Shown here: one piece after another, positions 1-6,504 of the stretch
How the letters are laid out: each line of letters starts with the position of its first letter
How positions within the stretch are numbered: the stretch's first letter is position 1
Source of the DNA: SMXL01 sp964527795
GTDB lineage: Bacteria > Bacteroidota > Rhodothermia > Rhodothermales > UBA10348
DNA: 7,537 bases
Direction of reading: 5' to 3'
Assembly (NCBI GenBank): GCA_964527795.1
Contig: CAZGOS010000154.1
Span: forward strand, 1-7,537
Made by a program: the position numbers and the translations under genes
The notes under the pieces: model-generated
Database searches by the model: none
Told to the model about the DNA's origin: nothing
What the model saw: only the letters and a program-made list of their open reading frames with translations

Positions 1-571
1 ACTGAGGATGGTCAAATCCCATATGGCAGGTCTGGCACGCTTCAGGTTGACGCGCCTCGTTGGCGGAAAAGAGGTGACGCGTGTGACAACCATCACAGGA
101 CGCGCTACCGTATTCCTGTCCTAACAATTTTAACTCGATGATCTCGTCTTCCGACTTGAGCCCAATTTTATGGCAGCCACCACATCCCTTCTGGCCCTCT
201 ATCATCCCGATTGGTTGCCAGTGGATAGTGGGCATGGCTTTCATGGCCGCCCAGGCAAGCGCGTGTTTACCCTTCTTGAACTCCTCGACGCGGTCGTCAT
301 GACAATCCGCACACGTGTCCGGTGTAGGAAGCCTGGCCTCGTCTGAATCTTCCACCGTCGTATGCTTGCCGCCATGACAATCGGAGCACGACACGTCTTC
401 CAGATAGTGCTTACTGGCTCGCCAGTCGGCTACCAGTCCCGGAGAGGAATCTTTGTGACAGTCGATACAAGCGTCGTCATTCAGGGTTATAGACGGTGGA
501 AAGACAGGTTTCCATGTGGCAAACGCCACGAGAACGACGACTGGAATTGCTACAAGTAGAAGCTTGTTCAT
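1..571 (-). CDS. HAO-family (octahaem-type) multihaem cytochrome c, N-terminal part, runs off left edge
   Basis: Read on the minus strand from the ATG at 571-569, the frame stays open for 190 codons to the window edge. It starts with a hydrophobic stretch (residues 4-18), either a secretion signal or an N-terminal anchor; no clear AxA cleavage site is seen. Six haem-binding CxxCH sites follow at residues 35 (CIDCH), 62 (CSDCH), 87 (CADCH), 130 (CGGCH), 159 (CDGCH) and 179 (CQTCH). Spacing and flanking residues resemble Nitrosomonas hydroxylamine oxidoreductase as I recall it: a conserved Leu-Pro-Thr before haem 3, His-Ala-Leu before haem 4, Cys-His-Thr-Arg-His with Phe-Ser-Ala after haem 5, and Gly-x-Asp-His after haem 6. 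In HAO the fourth haem is the catalytic P460. Family members are about 500-570 residues with eight haems, so about one third is visible. They act in the periplasm and oxidise hydroxylamine or, in reductive forms, reduce nitrite or hydroxylamine. The tyrosine that separates these types lies outside the window. The family call is firm; the reaction direction is open. Confidence 0.88.
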   Translation of the reverse strand, partial: MNKLLLVAIPVVVLVAFATWKPVFPPSITLNDDACIDCHKDSSPGLVADWRASKHYLEDVSCSDCHGGKHTTVEDSDEARLPTPDTCADCHDDRVEEFKKGKHALAWAAMKAMPTIHWQPIGMIEGQKGCGGCHKIGLKSEDEIIELKLLGQEYGSASCDGCHTRHLFSANEARQPEACQTCHMGFDHPQ

Positions 572-621
572 GGCGCCCACCCCGATGTACGAATAGCTGA
601 AATTCGGATCAGAATAGGCGT

Positions 622-642
622 AAAATACAACCCGTGGTTGTA
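622..642 (-). terminator. Candidate weak rho-independent terminator after the acyl-CoA ligase gene
   Basis: Positions 626-642 form a perfect 7-bp inverted repeat (TACAACC / GGTTGTA) with a 3-base loop. On the minus strand it is followed directly by TTTT (625-622). It lies 15 bases past the ligase stop codon and before the HAO-family gene, where a terminator would be expected. The stem is short, with only three G-C pairs, and the T-run is brief, so termination may be partial. Confidence 0.35.
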
Positions 643-656
643 AGGAATGCCCGCCG

Positions 657-2342
657 TTATGCCGTTTCCGGCAGCTCCAGATCCAGTTCCTCGATCATGG
701 CATTTCGCATCTCGAATTTCTGGATCTTGCCCGTTACCGTCATCGGGAATTCCTTCACGAATCGAATGTACCTGGGGATCTTATAGTGAGCGATTTCCCC
801 TTTGCAGTATGACCGAATCTCTTCATCAGAGGCTGTTTCGCCCTTTTTGAGCCGGATCCAGGCGGCAATTTCCTCTCCGAATTTTTCATCCGGTACGCCA
901 ATAACCTGAACGGCGGAGATTTTCGGGTGACTGAAGAGGAATTCCTCGATTTCGACGGGATATACATTTTCTCCTCCGCGAATGATCATGTCCTTGACGC
1001 GGCCCGTGATGTGCAGCCATCCTTCGTCGTCCAGCATGCCCAGATCTCCGGTGCGCATCCAACCATCCGCCGTAATGACTTGACTGGTTTTTTCTTCGTC
1101 GTTCCAGTATCCGTCCATGACACAGTATCCTGATGTCAGAATTTCTCCCTGAACATCCGGCGGAACAATCCTGTCATCAACATCGACGATTTTTGCCTTC
1201 GTATGCGCGCAAACGCGTCCAACGGAACTGATGCGTTTATCGAATGGCGCATCCGCATTAGTCTGGAAGGTAACGGGACTGGTCTCGGTCATGCCGTAGG
1301 CAATCGTCATTTCCGGCAAGTGGAAGTCGGAAACGATTCGCTTCATGAGTTCCAACGGGCAGGGGGCTCCTGCAATGACACCTGTTCGAAGGCTTGTCAG
1401 ATCGTGGTCACCGAATGCAGGATGGTCGAGTACCGAAAGAAACATGGTCGGTACCCCATAAATGGAAGTACAACGTTCCGTGCTGACGGCAGTGAGCACG
1501 CTTTCGGGCACGAACGTTTCGTCCGGATAGACCATGGTGATGCCGTGCGTGATCGAGGTCAGGTTGCCGATGACCATTCCAAAACAGTGGTAGAGCGGCA
1601 CGGAAATGCAGACGCGGTCCTCTGCGGAATAACGCAGGTTGTTGCCGATGATCTCGGCGTTATTCAAAATGTTGTAATGGGTCAGCGTGGCCCCCTTGGG
1701 AAGCCCCGTTGTTCCGGACGTAAACTGGATATTAATCGCATCCCTGCAGCTCAATGTTGAGGCAACGGATTCCAGTAATTCCGCTGGTTGGCCGCGCCCG
1801 ATATTGAGTAGATCCGAAAAGTTCAGCATGCCGTGAGTGGTTTCTCGCCCGAGACGTATTATGGCTCGAAGCTCCGGCACGCGCTCGGCAACGAGGTTGC
1901 CCGACCGGCATTCATTCAGCTCCGGGAGCAATTCCTGAAGCATCGCGATGTAGTTCGACGACTTGAATTGAACGCCCGTGAGCAGTCCCTTGCATCCGAC
2001 ATTATTGAGTACGAATTCCAGTTCCGGGAGGCGGCAGGCAGGATTGATGTTTACCTGGATAATACCGGCCTTTGCGCATCCGAATTGAGCCACCGTCCAG
2101 TCGGCATGGTTCGTAGCCCAGATTCCCAGGCGGTCACCTGATCTGAATCCCATGGCCAGAATTCCGCTTGCAAACGCATTGACGCGCTCGCCGAGCTCCG
2201 CCCAGGTAAACCGGATCTTTTCGTGGCATGAAACCAGTGCTTCTCGGTCATGCCACTGTTTTACGGCCCGGTCGAATGCTTCGCCAATCGTAGACGTTAA
2301 TAATGGGGAGTCCGTCGTTCCTTCTACAAAGCTTTCCTTCAC
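657..2342 (-). CDS. ACSF2-type AMP-forming acyl-CoA ligase
   Basis: A complete ANL-superfamily adenylating enzyme of 561 residues from the chosen start, normal for the family. It would activate a medium- or long-chain fatty acid with ATP to an acyl-adenylate and transfer it to CoA, in the cytoplasm. Visible motifs, numbered from the GTG start: the ATP-binding loop FTSGTTGLPKG at about 207-217, YGMTETSP at about 349-356, the adenylate-binding TGD at about 431-433, the hinge and CoA region GRVKDMIIRGGENVYP at about 447-462, and TGKIQK near the C-terminus with the catalytic lysine at about 539. The N-terminal half, including the VNINPA block, matches mammalian ACSF2 and bacterial medium-chain ligases as remembered. 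The frame stays open upstream to a TTG at 2393, but GTG 2342-2340 has an AGGAGGG site 9 bases ahead and a candidate promoter just upstream, so I start there. The chain length of the substrate cannot be read from sequence. No partner beta-oxidation genes are in view. Confidence 0.93.
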   Translation of the reverse strand: MKESFVEGTTDSPLLTSTIGEAFDRAVKQWHDREALVSCHEKIRFTWAELGERVNAFASGILAMGFRSGDRLGIWATNHADWTVAQFGCAKAGIIQVNINPACRLPELEFVLNNVGCKGLLTGVQFKSSNYIAMLQELLPELNECRSGNLVAERVPELRAIIRLGRETTHGMLNFSDLLNIGRGQPAELLESVASTLSCRDAINIQFTSGTTGLPKGATLTHYNILNNAEIIGNNLRYSAEDRVCISVPLYHCFGMVIGNLTSITHGITMVYPDETFVPESVLTAVSTERCTSIYGVPTMFLSVLDHPAFGDHDLTSLRTGVIAGAPCPLELMKRIVSDFHLPEMTIAYGMTETSPVTFQTNADAPFDKRISSVGRVCAHTKAKIVDVDDRIVPPDVQGEILTSGYCVMDGYWNDEEKTSQVITADGWMRTGDLGMLDDEGWLHITGRVKDMIIRGGENVYPVEIEEFLFSHPKISAVQVIGVPDEKFGEEIAAWIRLKKGETASDEEIRSYCKGEIAHYKIPRYIRFVKEFPMTVTGKIQKFEMRNAMIEELDLELPETA

Positions 2343-2351
2343 GGTTTCTGA

Positions 2352-2358
2352 CCCTCCT
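2352..2358 (-). promoter_or_regulatory. Shine-Dalgarno site deciding the ligase start
   Basis: The minus strand reads AGGAGGG at 2358-2352, nine bases before the GTG at 2342. It is the strongest ribosome-binding site near this gene. It supports GTG initiation over the in-frame TTG at 2393, which has no comparable site and lies inside the candidate promoter. Confidence 0.65.
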
Positions 2359-2390
2359 GAATCGACAATTATTACACTCCTCGTACGCCA

Positions 2391-2422
2391 CAAAAATACC
2401 GCCCAACTGCCGCGAAGACGAA
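2391..2422 (-). promoter_or_regulatory. Candidate Bacteroidota-type promoter for the acyl-CoA ligase
   Basis: The minus strand reads TATTTTTG at 2398-2391, a full match to the TAnnTTTG -7 element of the Bacteroidota primary sigma factor. TTCG at 2422-2419, one mismatch from the TTTG -33 element, lies 20 bases upstream, within usual spacing. A transcript from here would have a leader of roughly 40 bases to the GTG start. The motifs are short, so chance matches are possible. Confidence 0.33.
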
Positions 2423-2447
2423 GGGAATCCCCTACAAGGGATGTAGG
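2423..2447. repeat. Cluster of overlapping short inverted repeats upstream of the ligase promoter
   Basis: Three nested or overlapping palindromes share 25 bases: GGGA-A-TCCC at 2423-2431, CCCT-ACA-AGGG at 2430-2440, and CCTACA-AGGGA-TGTAGG at 2431-2447. They abut the upstream side of the candidate promoter for the acyl-CoA ligase gene, where a regulator could bind. The individual arms are only 4-6 bases, and no known operator is recognised. The rest of the 2448-2569 gap shows nothing convincing. Confidence 0.35.
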
Positions 2448-2569
2448 TAGAGTGCAGACTTATCCGTGCGTCAATACCCGAATACGGATTGTGGGCTCGG
2501 ATTGCGGGCCTGCAAACGATTTCAGCGCTTCACTATGATCACTGATTGCACTGTAAACGATGTCTGATT

Positions 2570-3487
2570 CTAGAATCTGCACGCCGTAATCTTTTCACCC
2601 GCAGCGCACCGGCGGCACAGCTCCTGCAGCCAAGCCAGGAGATTGGCGAGCTCCGGCAAATGGATGACTTTGCTTGATACACCGCCGAGGAAACCGACGC
2701 CGCCGTTTACGTTCGTAACAACATCCGGCCGAGCGAGTGTCTCATCGTCAATATTGAGAAAGTCGGGCCAATCCGGGCCGGCCGAGGCAACAACAAGCCA
2801 CGCGTCGCTCACGAAGGGACACGACTCGCTGAACGTATTCCGGAAAAACTCGTCGTAGGGAATAATCACCACGGCGAGTACATCCGGCCAAATGGCGACT
2901 CGATCGAGGTACGAGGCCTCGTAATACTCCGTAGGCGCTCCTTTAACGGGCGTTCCAAGCTGGTAAACGATCTTGATCGCGGCAATGCGCTCGACACCGC
3001 TGATCTTTATGGTAAGCGACGCGTCTTCCGGCGGTATGCCAATACCTCCTCCGAAACGGACGTTTGGATACGGGAATGCTTTGGGAAGCGCAACAACAGC
3101 GTCGCTGACATCGCCGGCGGAATTTGTGACACTTAGCCGGTATGTCTTTTCGTGTTCGAGCAGCACATCCGACCAATAGTTGTGCACCGTCTTTTGTCCC
3201 ATGACGAATACAGAATCGCGCAGGATCGTTTTCGCCCCCGATCCCATATCCTCGAGCATTACGGTGGCGTCGATATCCTGATCACCGAGAGATATCGATC
3301 GCCTGAGCGGCGAGATGCGAACAAATTGCGAATCTGCACCGGCATCCAGGTAACCCCAGATCGAAAAATGAAGGTCTGAGTCCTGAAAAGGATCGATGCT
3401 CGTGTCACAACTGGCGAGCAGGTAGAGTGGTGCCGAGATCAAAAGCACCGTACTGAGACGACGATATTTTATGGGAGTCCATATCAT
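2570..3487 (-). CDS. DUF4249-type outer-membrane lipoprotein
   Basis: A complete 305-residue protein. The N-terminus has basic residues, a hydrophobic core (about 13-24) and a lipobox L-A-S-C with the lipidated cysteine at residue 27, so it should be exported and anchored by signal peptidase II. The mature part looks beta-rich. It carries blocks I associate with DUF4249: FSIWGYLDAG (about 41-50) near the start, a VRISPLRRSI-like stretch (about 56-65), and near the C-terminus VVTNVNGGVGFLGGVSSK (about 256-273). The mature chain also has cysteines at about 223, 291, 294 and 303. Its ATG overlaps the stop of the upstream receptor gene as ATGA (3487-3484), implying one mRNA and coupled translation. 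DUF4249 proteins are commonly paired with TonB-dependent receptors in Bacteroidota; by analogy with SusC/SusD it may be the surface partner of the receptor, which is inference. The substrate is unknown. No clear terminator follows the stop at 2570. Confidence 0.85.
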   Translation of the reverse strand: MIWTPIKYRRLSTVLLISAPLYLLASCDTSIDPFQDSDLHFSIWGYLDAGADSQFVRISPLRRSISLGDQDIDATVMLEDMGSGAKTILRDSVFVMGQKTVHNYWSDVLLEHEKTYRLSVTNSAGDVSDAVVALPKAFPYPNVRFGGGIGIPPEDASLTIKISGVERIAAIKIVYQLGTPVKGAPTEYYEASYLDRVAIWPDVLAVVIIPYDEFFRNTFSESCPFVSDAWLVVASAGPDWPDFLNIDDETLARPDVVTNVNGGVGFLGGVSSKVIHLPELANLLAWLQELCRRCAAGEKITACRF

Positions 3488-5760
3488 CGGTTCGAGTCGT
3501 ACTTGATCGAGAGTGTCGGCAGAAAGGGTAATTGGTCGACGCGCCGTATCGTAAACAGATCAAAATAGAACAGATTGGCGCGATCATAGACATTGATGGC
3601 GCTTACCTGGAACGTCAGGCTTCCTTCTCCTACATCAACAATCCTTTCAACGGACAGATCGAGCCGGTGGTACGCCGGCAGGCGCGCCTGGTACGGTTTG
3701 TCGTAAAGCAACCGTGTGGTTCCGACCGACCGGCGAACATCGGCAAAGTCTCGCAGAGATATGAGTTCATCAAAGCCGTAAGGCTGCGTAAACGGCAGCC
3801 CGGATCCATATTGCCAGCGTGCACTTGCTCTAAACCGTCCCAGGTCAAGACTGAACACGACGTTCAACTGGTGGCGCCGGTCATGCGGGGGATGGAATTT
3901 CTGAACCGATTCTCCATACCACAATCCAAAATTATCTTCACTTGCATAATAGAGCGTCTCGGAATATCCGTAGCCTACGTAGCCGTAAATATTTTCACCG
4001 AAAACCTCCAGTCGACTATCGAGGCCATAAGATTCGCCCGAGGCAAGAGCGAGACTTGTAGTGAAACTGGCGACGGAACTCCACGTCGGGATCGGAAGAT
4101 TCTTCATGCGCTTGTAATAGGCCTCGGTCGCGAAGCGTATGCGACGTCCAACCGGCCGCTGCCAACTTATCAAACCATGAACGGCTTCGGACTGTGCTGT
4201 CTTGACGGGCGCCGTCATCCAGGCGATGAAGGCTGAGCCGGCATCCCTTTCATCGGTAACGCCGACGAGTGTCTGCCTGTAGAGTCCAATTGCGCCGCTG
4301 ATTTCGTCTGCGCCATCCCTTCCGCCGGGTTTCCATACAGCCCTGAGGCGTGGCTCAATACTGATGGGATAATCTTCGGGGTGAAGAACCAAAGCCAGGC
4401 CCGGCGTGATGGTCAGGTACGCGCTCGGCGAAAACACCGTCTCTGCGTAAGCCCCGAGTGAAAAGAGAAGATCTTCCAGCGGATCGATGTTTAGAAACTG
4501 TTCCCTTAGCTGAAGTCCCATCCAGGTCAATCGGACAAATGAGCCGATATTGAGTTGAGCGCGTCCAATCACACGCTTCAAATGCACGTCAACGCCGAAC
4601 TGAAGAGCATCGGAAGTGCGTTCAGGCTGGATGTCATTTCCTACGTCACTATCTACATACGAGAGGCCGGTGGTGATTTCGAACAAATAGGGTGCGTTTG
4701 TCGGAAAGACCAAACATCGGCCGCCGACGACCACATTGTTCCACTGAAACACGTCATCACTGCGCTCGCCTTCCGCTTCGATTCGGCCGCGATCATACGT
4801 GGACATCAAACTCACAGAACACTTGCTGTTGATACCGTCCGTTCGTTGAACCTTGATGAAAAAATCACCGAACTGGAACGGCAACGAACGCCCATACAGA
4901 GTTGGCGCCAGTCCCTCTATCATTGATCGACGGACCGACGCCAGCATGGATATATGTCCTTTTCGCAAAGGACCTTCAATCCGGAAACTGGAAAGAAACG
5001 GACTGATAGAGGCCGAACCTTGAAAAAACTGCCGGTTGCCGTCCCGTGTCGCCACATCAATCACAGACGATATCCGACCGCTATAGCGGGCTCCATAGCC
5101 TCCCGCGTAAACATCCACGAAGGAAACCAGGTCTTCCGGAAAAGCGGAAAAGAATCCAAGAATGTGCATCGGTTGGTAAATGAGCACGCCATCGAGTAGC
5201 ACGAGATTCTGCGAGGGAGTTCCGCCGCGTATGAAAAGCTGACCACCGCGGTCGCCTATCGAAACGACTCCAGGTAAGGTTTGCAGGTACGACGCAAGAT
5301 CCCCGCTCGCATCCGGAGTCGGGATCCGTCTGAGATCCGCAGGGCGCACAGTCTGACGTCCGGCCTGGACGCGCGCGGCCCCTCCCTCACCGGCAATAAT
5401 CACCTCTTCCAGTTGCTGCGCGACGCGTTCCAACTCGACGCTGAGGGTGACGAACGGCGCCTGTCCGAGAGACAACGTATCCGTAAACGACGCATAACCC
5501 ACGAAGCTGATTCGCATCGCGTACGTTCCCGGAGCAATCTGACTGATCTGGTAGAATCCGTCTTTGTCCGTCGACGTGCCCAGTGGTTGCGCCCTTTCCC
5601 GATTCAAGTCGCGCAAAATGACATTTGCACCGGGAAGGGGTTGCCCGTCCGACCGGTCAAAAACCAATCCGCGAATAACGATTCCCTGGGCTAAGGCTGC
5701 CTCGTTCCAGGCTGCCAGCGTCAGTAGAAAAAAAGCTATGCGAAGGAAAATTCGGAACAT
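3484..5760 (-). CDS. TonB-dependent outer-membrane receptor with N-terminal carboxypeptidase-regulatory-like domain
   Basis: A complete 758-residue outer-membrane receptor. A signal peptide occupies about residues 1-25 (cleavage near ALAQ-G). Residues about 27-110 form a carboxypeptidase-regulatory-like beta-sandwich, with the typical GLVFDRSDGQPLPGANV start and DKDGFYQISQIAPGTYAMRI core. LEEVIIAGE at about 117-125 looks like a TonB box. The plug spans about 140-245, including LPGVVSIGDRGGQLFIRGG and the LLDGVLIYQP block, and the rest is a 22-strand-type barrel with YGSGLPFTQPYG at about 651-662. Such receptors import a ligand across the outer membrane using TonB-ExbBD energy. The barrel is short compared with SusC-type receptors, which fits the subfamily paired with DUF4249 lipoproteins, and the coupled gene downstream supports this. 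The ATG at 5760 gives a good signal peptide but has no strong Shine-Dalgarno site. A TTGACA sequence (5797-5792) lies upstream, but no convincing -10 follows. The substrate is unknown. Confidence 0.93.
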   Translation of the reverse strand: MFRIFLRIAFFLLTLAAWNEAALAQGIVIRGLVFDRSDGQPLPGANVILRDLNRERAQPLGTSTDKDGFYQISQIAPGTYAMRISFVGYASFTDTLSLGQAPFVTLSVELERVAQQLEEVIIAGEGGAARVQAGRQTVRPADLRRIPTPDASGDLASYLQTLPGVVSIGDRGGQLFIRGGTPSQNLVLLDGVLIYQPMHILGFFSAFPEDLVSFVDVYAGGYGARYSGRISSVIDVATRDGNRQFFQGSASISPFLSSFRIEGPLRKGHISMLASVRRSMIEGLAPTLYGRSLPFQFGDFFIKVQRTDGINSKCSVSLMSTYDRGRIEAEGERSDDVFQWNNVVVGGRCLVFPTNAPYLFEITTGLSYVDSDVGNDIQPERTSDALQFGVDVHLKRVIGRAQLNIGSFVRLTWMGLQLREQFLNIDPLEDLLFSLGAYAETVFSPSAYLTITPGLALVLHPEDYPISIEPRLRAVWKPGGRDGADEISGAIGLYRQTLVGVTDERDAGSAFIAWMTAPVKTAQSEAVHGLISWQRPVGRRIRFATEAYYKRMKNLPIPTWSSVASFTTSLALASGESYGLDSRLEVFGENIYGYVGYGYSETLYYASEDNFGLWYGESVQKFHPPHDRRHQLNVVFSLDLGRFRASARWQYGSGLPFTQPYGFDELISLRDFADVRRSVGTTRLLYDKPYQARLPAYHRLDLSVERIVDVGEGSLTFQVSAINVYDRANLFYFDLFTIRRVDQLPFLPTLSIKYDSNR

Positions 5761-5800
5761 TGATCATTAAGATCCGGCGATCACCCACCGCTGTCAACTG

Positions 5801-6150
5801 TTAAGCATCCACTTGAGTCACCATGGCACAATGGCGGGCGGTGTGCTCATCACAGAGCCCCAAGAATCGCGCGGCGTTATCATAAAAACAGCCCTTTTCT
5901 GATCCTCTGTCATCCAGTGGAGACTATAGATGATATCGGTATTGTCCTTTGTTGGTACCTGCGTAGTCCGGACCGAACATACGCGATCTCCCAGACTCTC
6001 TTCGAAGATTTCTCTGCCGGAGGACGGTCAGAACAGATTTTGGTATTTACCCAAGACGGGCTCCAGAAACAGTGAATTCCCGTATGAAGAAAGGTTCGAC
6101 GCGAGGTACCGTTCATTGCATCACTTTGTAACAGGTATTTCGCCACTTCA
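5801..6150 (-). pseudogene. Decayed amidohydrolase (amidohydrolase-2 / TIM-barrel metal-dependent hydrolase)
   Basis: Conserved pieces of a bacteroidal amidohydrolase survive in order on the minus strand but in different frames. FLHTGI (about 6092-6075) matches the metal-site HTG block. In a second frame GNSLFLEPVLGKYQNLF (about 6081-6031) matches the LGNPLLLEPVL block, followed by a TGA stop (6030-6028) and EIFEESLGDR. One base out of frame, MFGPDYAG begins at 5980, matching the FGSD catalytic block. YSLHWMTEDQKRAVF (5928-5884) sits in another frame, and YDNAARFLGL follows one base shifted in a T-run, leading to a TAA at 5803-5801. The blocks lie closer together than I recall for intact homologues, so internal deletions have occurred as well as frameshifts and at least two stops. 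The N-terminal half is not recognisable, and the left limit of about 6150 rests on a weak EVAKYLL match. It ends 40 bases before the receptor start on the same strand, so it may once have led that operon. Confidence 0.75.
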
Positions 6151-6492
6151 TACCTGGACTTTTCATTTTGATGACACTCCAGGCGAAGGAGATTCGTAAT
6201 GACCGTCGCCGCCAACGTCACCATCACCGTCGACGTCAGAAACGGGGAATACCCCATCCGAGGTGTCGGACAGGGCATTCTTCCATGTACGGGACGTTCA
6301 TAATCGAGGCATTTCTTTTCTTCTACATCGCAGGTACCCACCGTTTGGTGCTGAATAGTGTGGTCTATTCCCCAGCGTATCAGACCAGATAAGCTGATCA
6401 AGTGCGTAAGGTTTTTCTCCACCAAAGCCGCCGGGGTCTTCCCTGCATCAATTTCGCCCTGGTTCTCCTATAGATGAGCAGCCTATCATATC
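6151..6492. other. Intergenic stretch without a recognisable gene
   Basis: No frame here gives a recognisable protein on either strand. Minus-strand reading continues open from the amidohydrolase relic to an ATG at 6425, so part may be the eroded N-terminal half of that gene, but no family block can be identified. Positions 6191-6235 hold a GAC/GGT-rich run that reads as an Asp/Gly-rich segment on the minus strand. The right end must contain the promoter of the M16 protease; TATAGAT at 6470-6476 is a possible -10-like box, without a clear partner element. Confidence 0.5.
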
Positions 6493-6497
6493 AAGGA
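6493..6497 (+). promoter_or_regulatory. Shine-Dalgarno site of the M16 protease gene
   Basis: AAGGA lies seven bases before the ATG at 6505. It supports that start, which also gives a clean signal peptide. Confidence 0.6.
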
Positions 6498-6504
6498 TCG
6501 CGAC

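Noticed and set aside
1203..1760. Plus-strand 185-codon frame
   Set aside because: It lies wholly antisense to the acyl-CoA ligase, whose motifs are intact across the same bases.
3532..4236. Plus-strand 234-codon frame
   Set aside because: It is antisense to the receptor barrel and shows no domain or signal of its own.
5768..5797. Sigma70-like promoter (TTGACA) for the receptor gene
   Set aside because: The -35-like hexamer is good, but no acceptable -10 lies at 16-19 bases and no Bacteroidota -7 element is present, so it is only mentioned in the receptor entry.
6075..6116. Twin-arginine-like signal (TSRRTFLHTG) starting at an ATG at 6116
   Set aside because: No hydrophobic stretch follows the two arginines. 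FLHTGI is better explained as the metal-site HTG block of the amidohydrolase relic.
5930..6303. Plus-strand pair of small frames (89 and 34 codons) joined by TAATG, the second with AAGGAG ahead of its ATG
   Set aside because: The coupling and ribosome-binding site are attractive, but the first frame lies antisense to the amidohydrolase relic, neither product looks like a known protein, and there is no clear promoter.
5910..6425. Minus-strand open frame of 171 codons as an intact gene
   Set aside because: It matches no family over its full length. Its C-terminal part is out of frame with clear amidohydrolase blocks that continue in neighbouring frames, so it is best read as part of a pseudogene.
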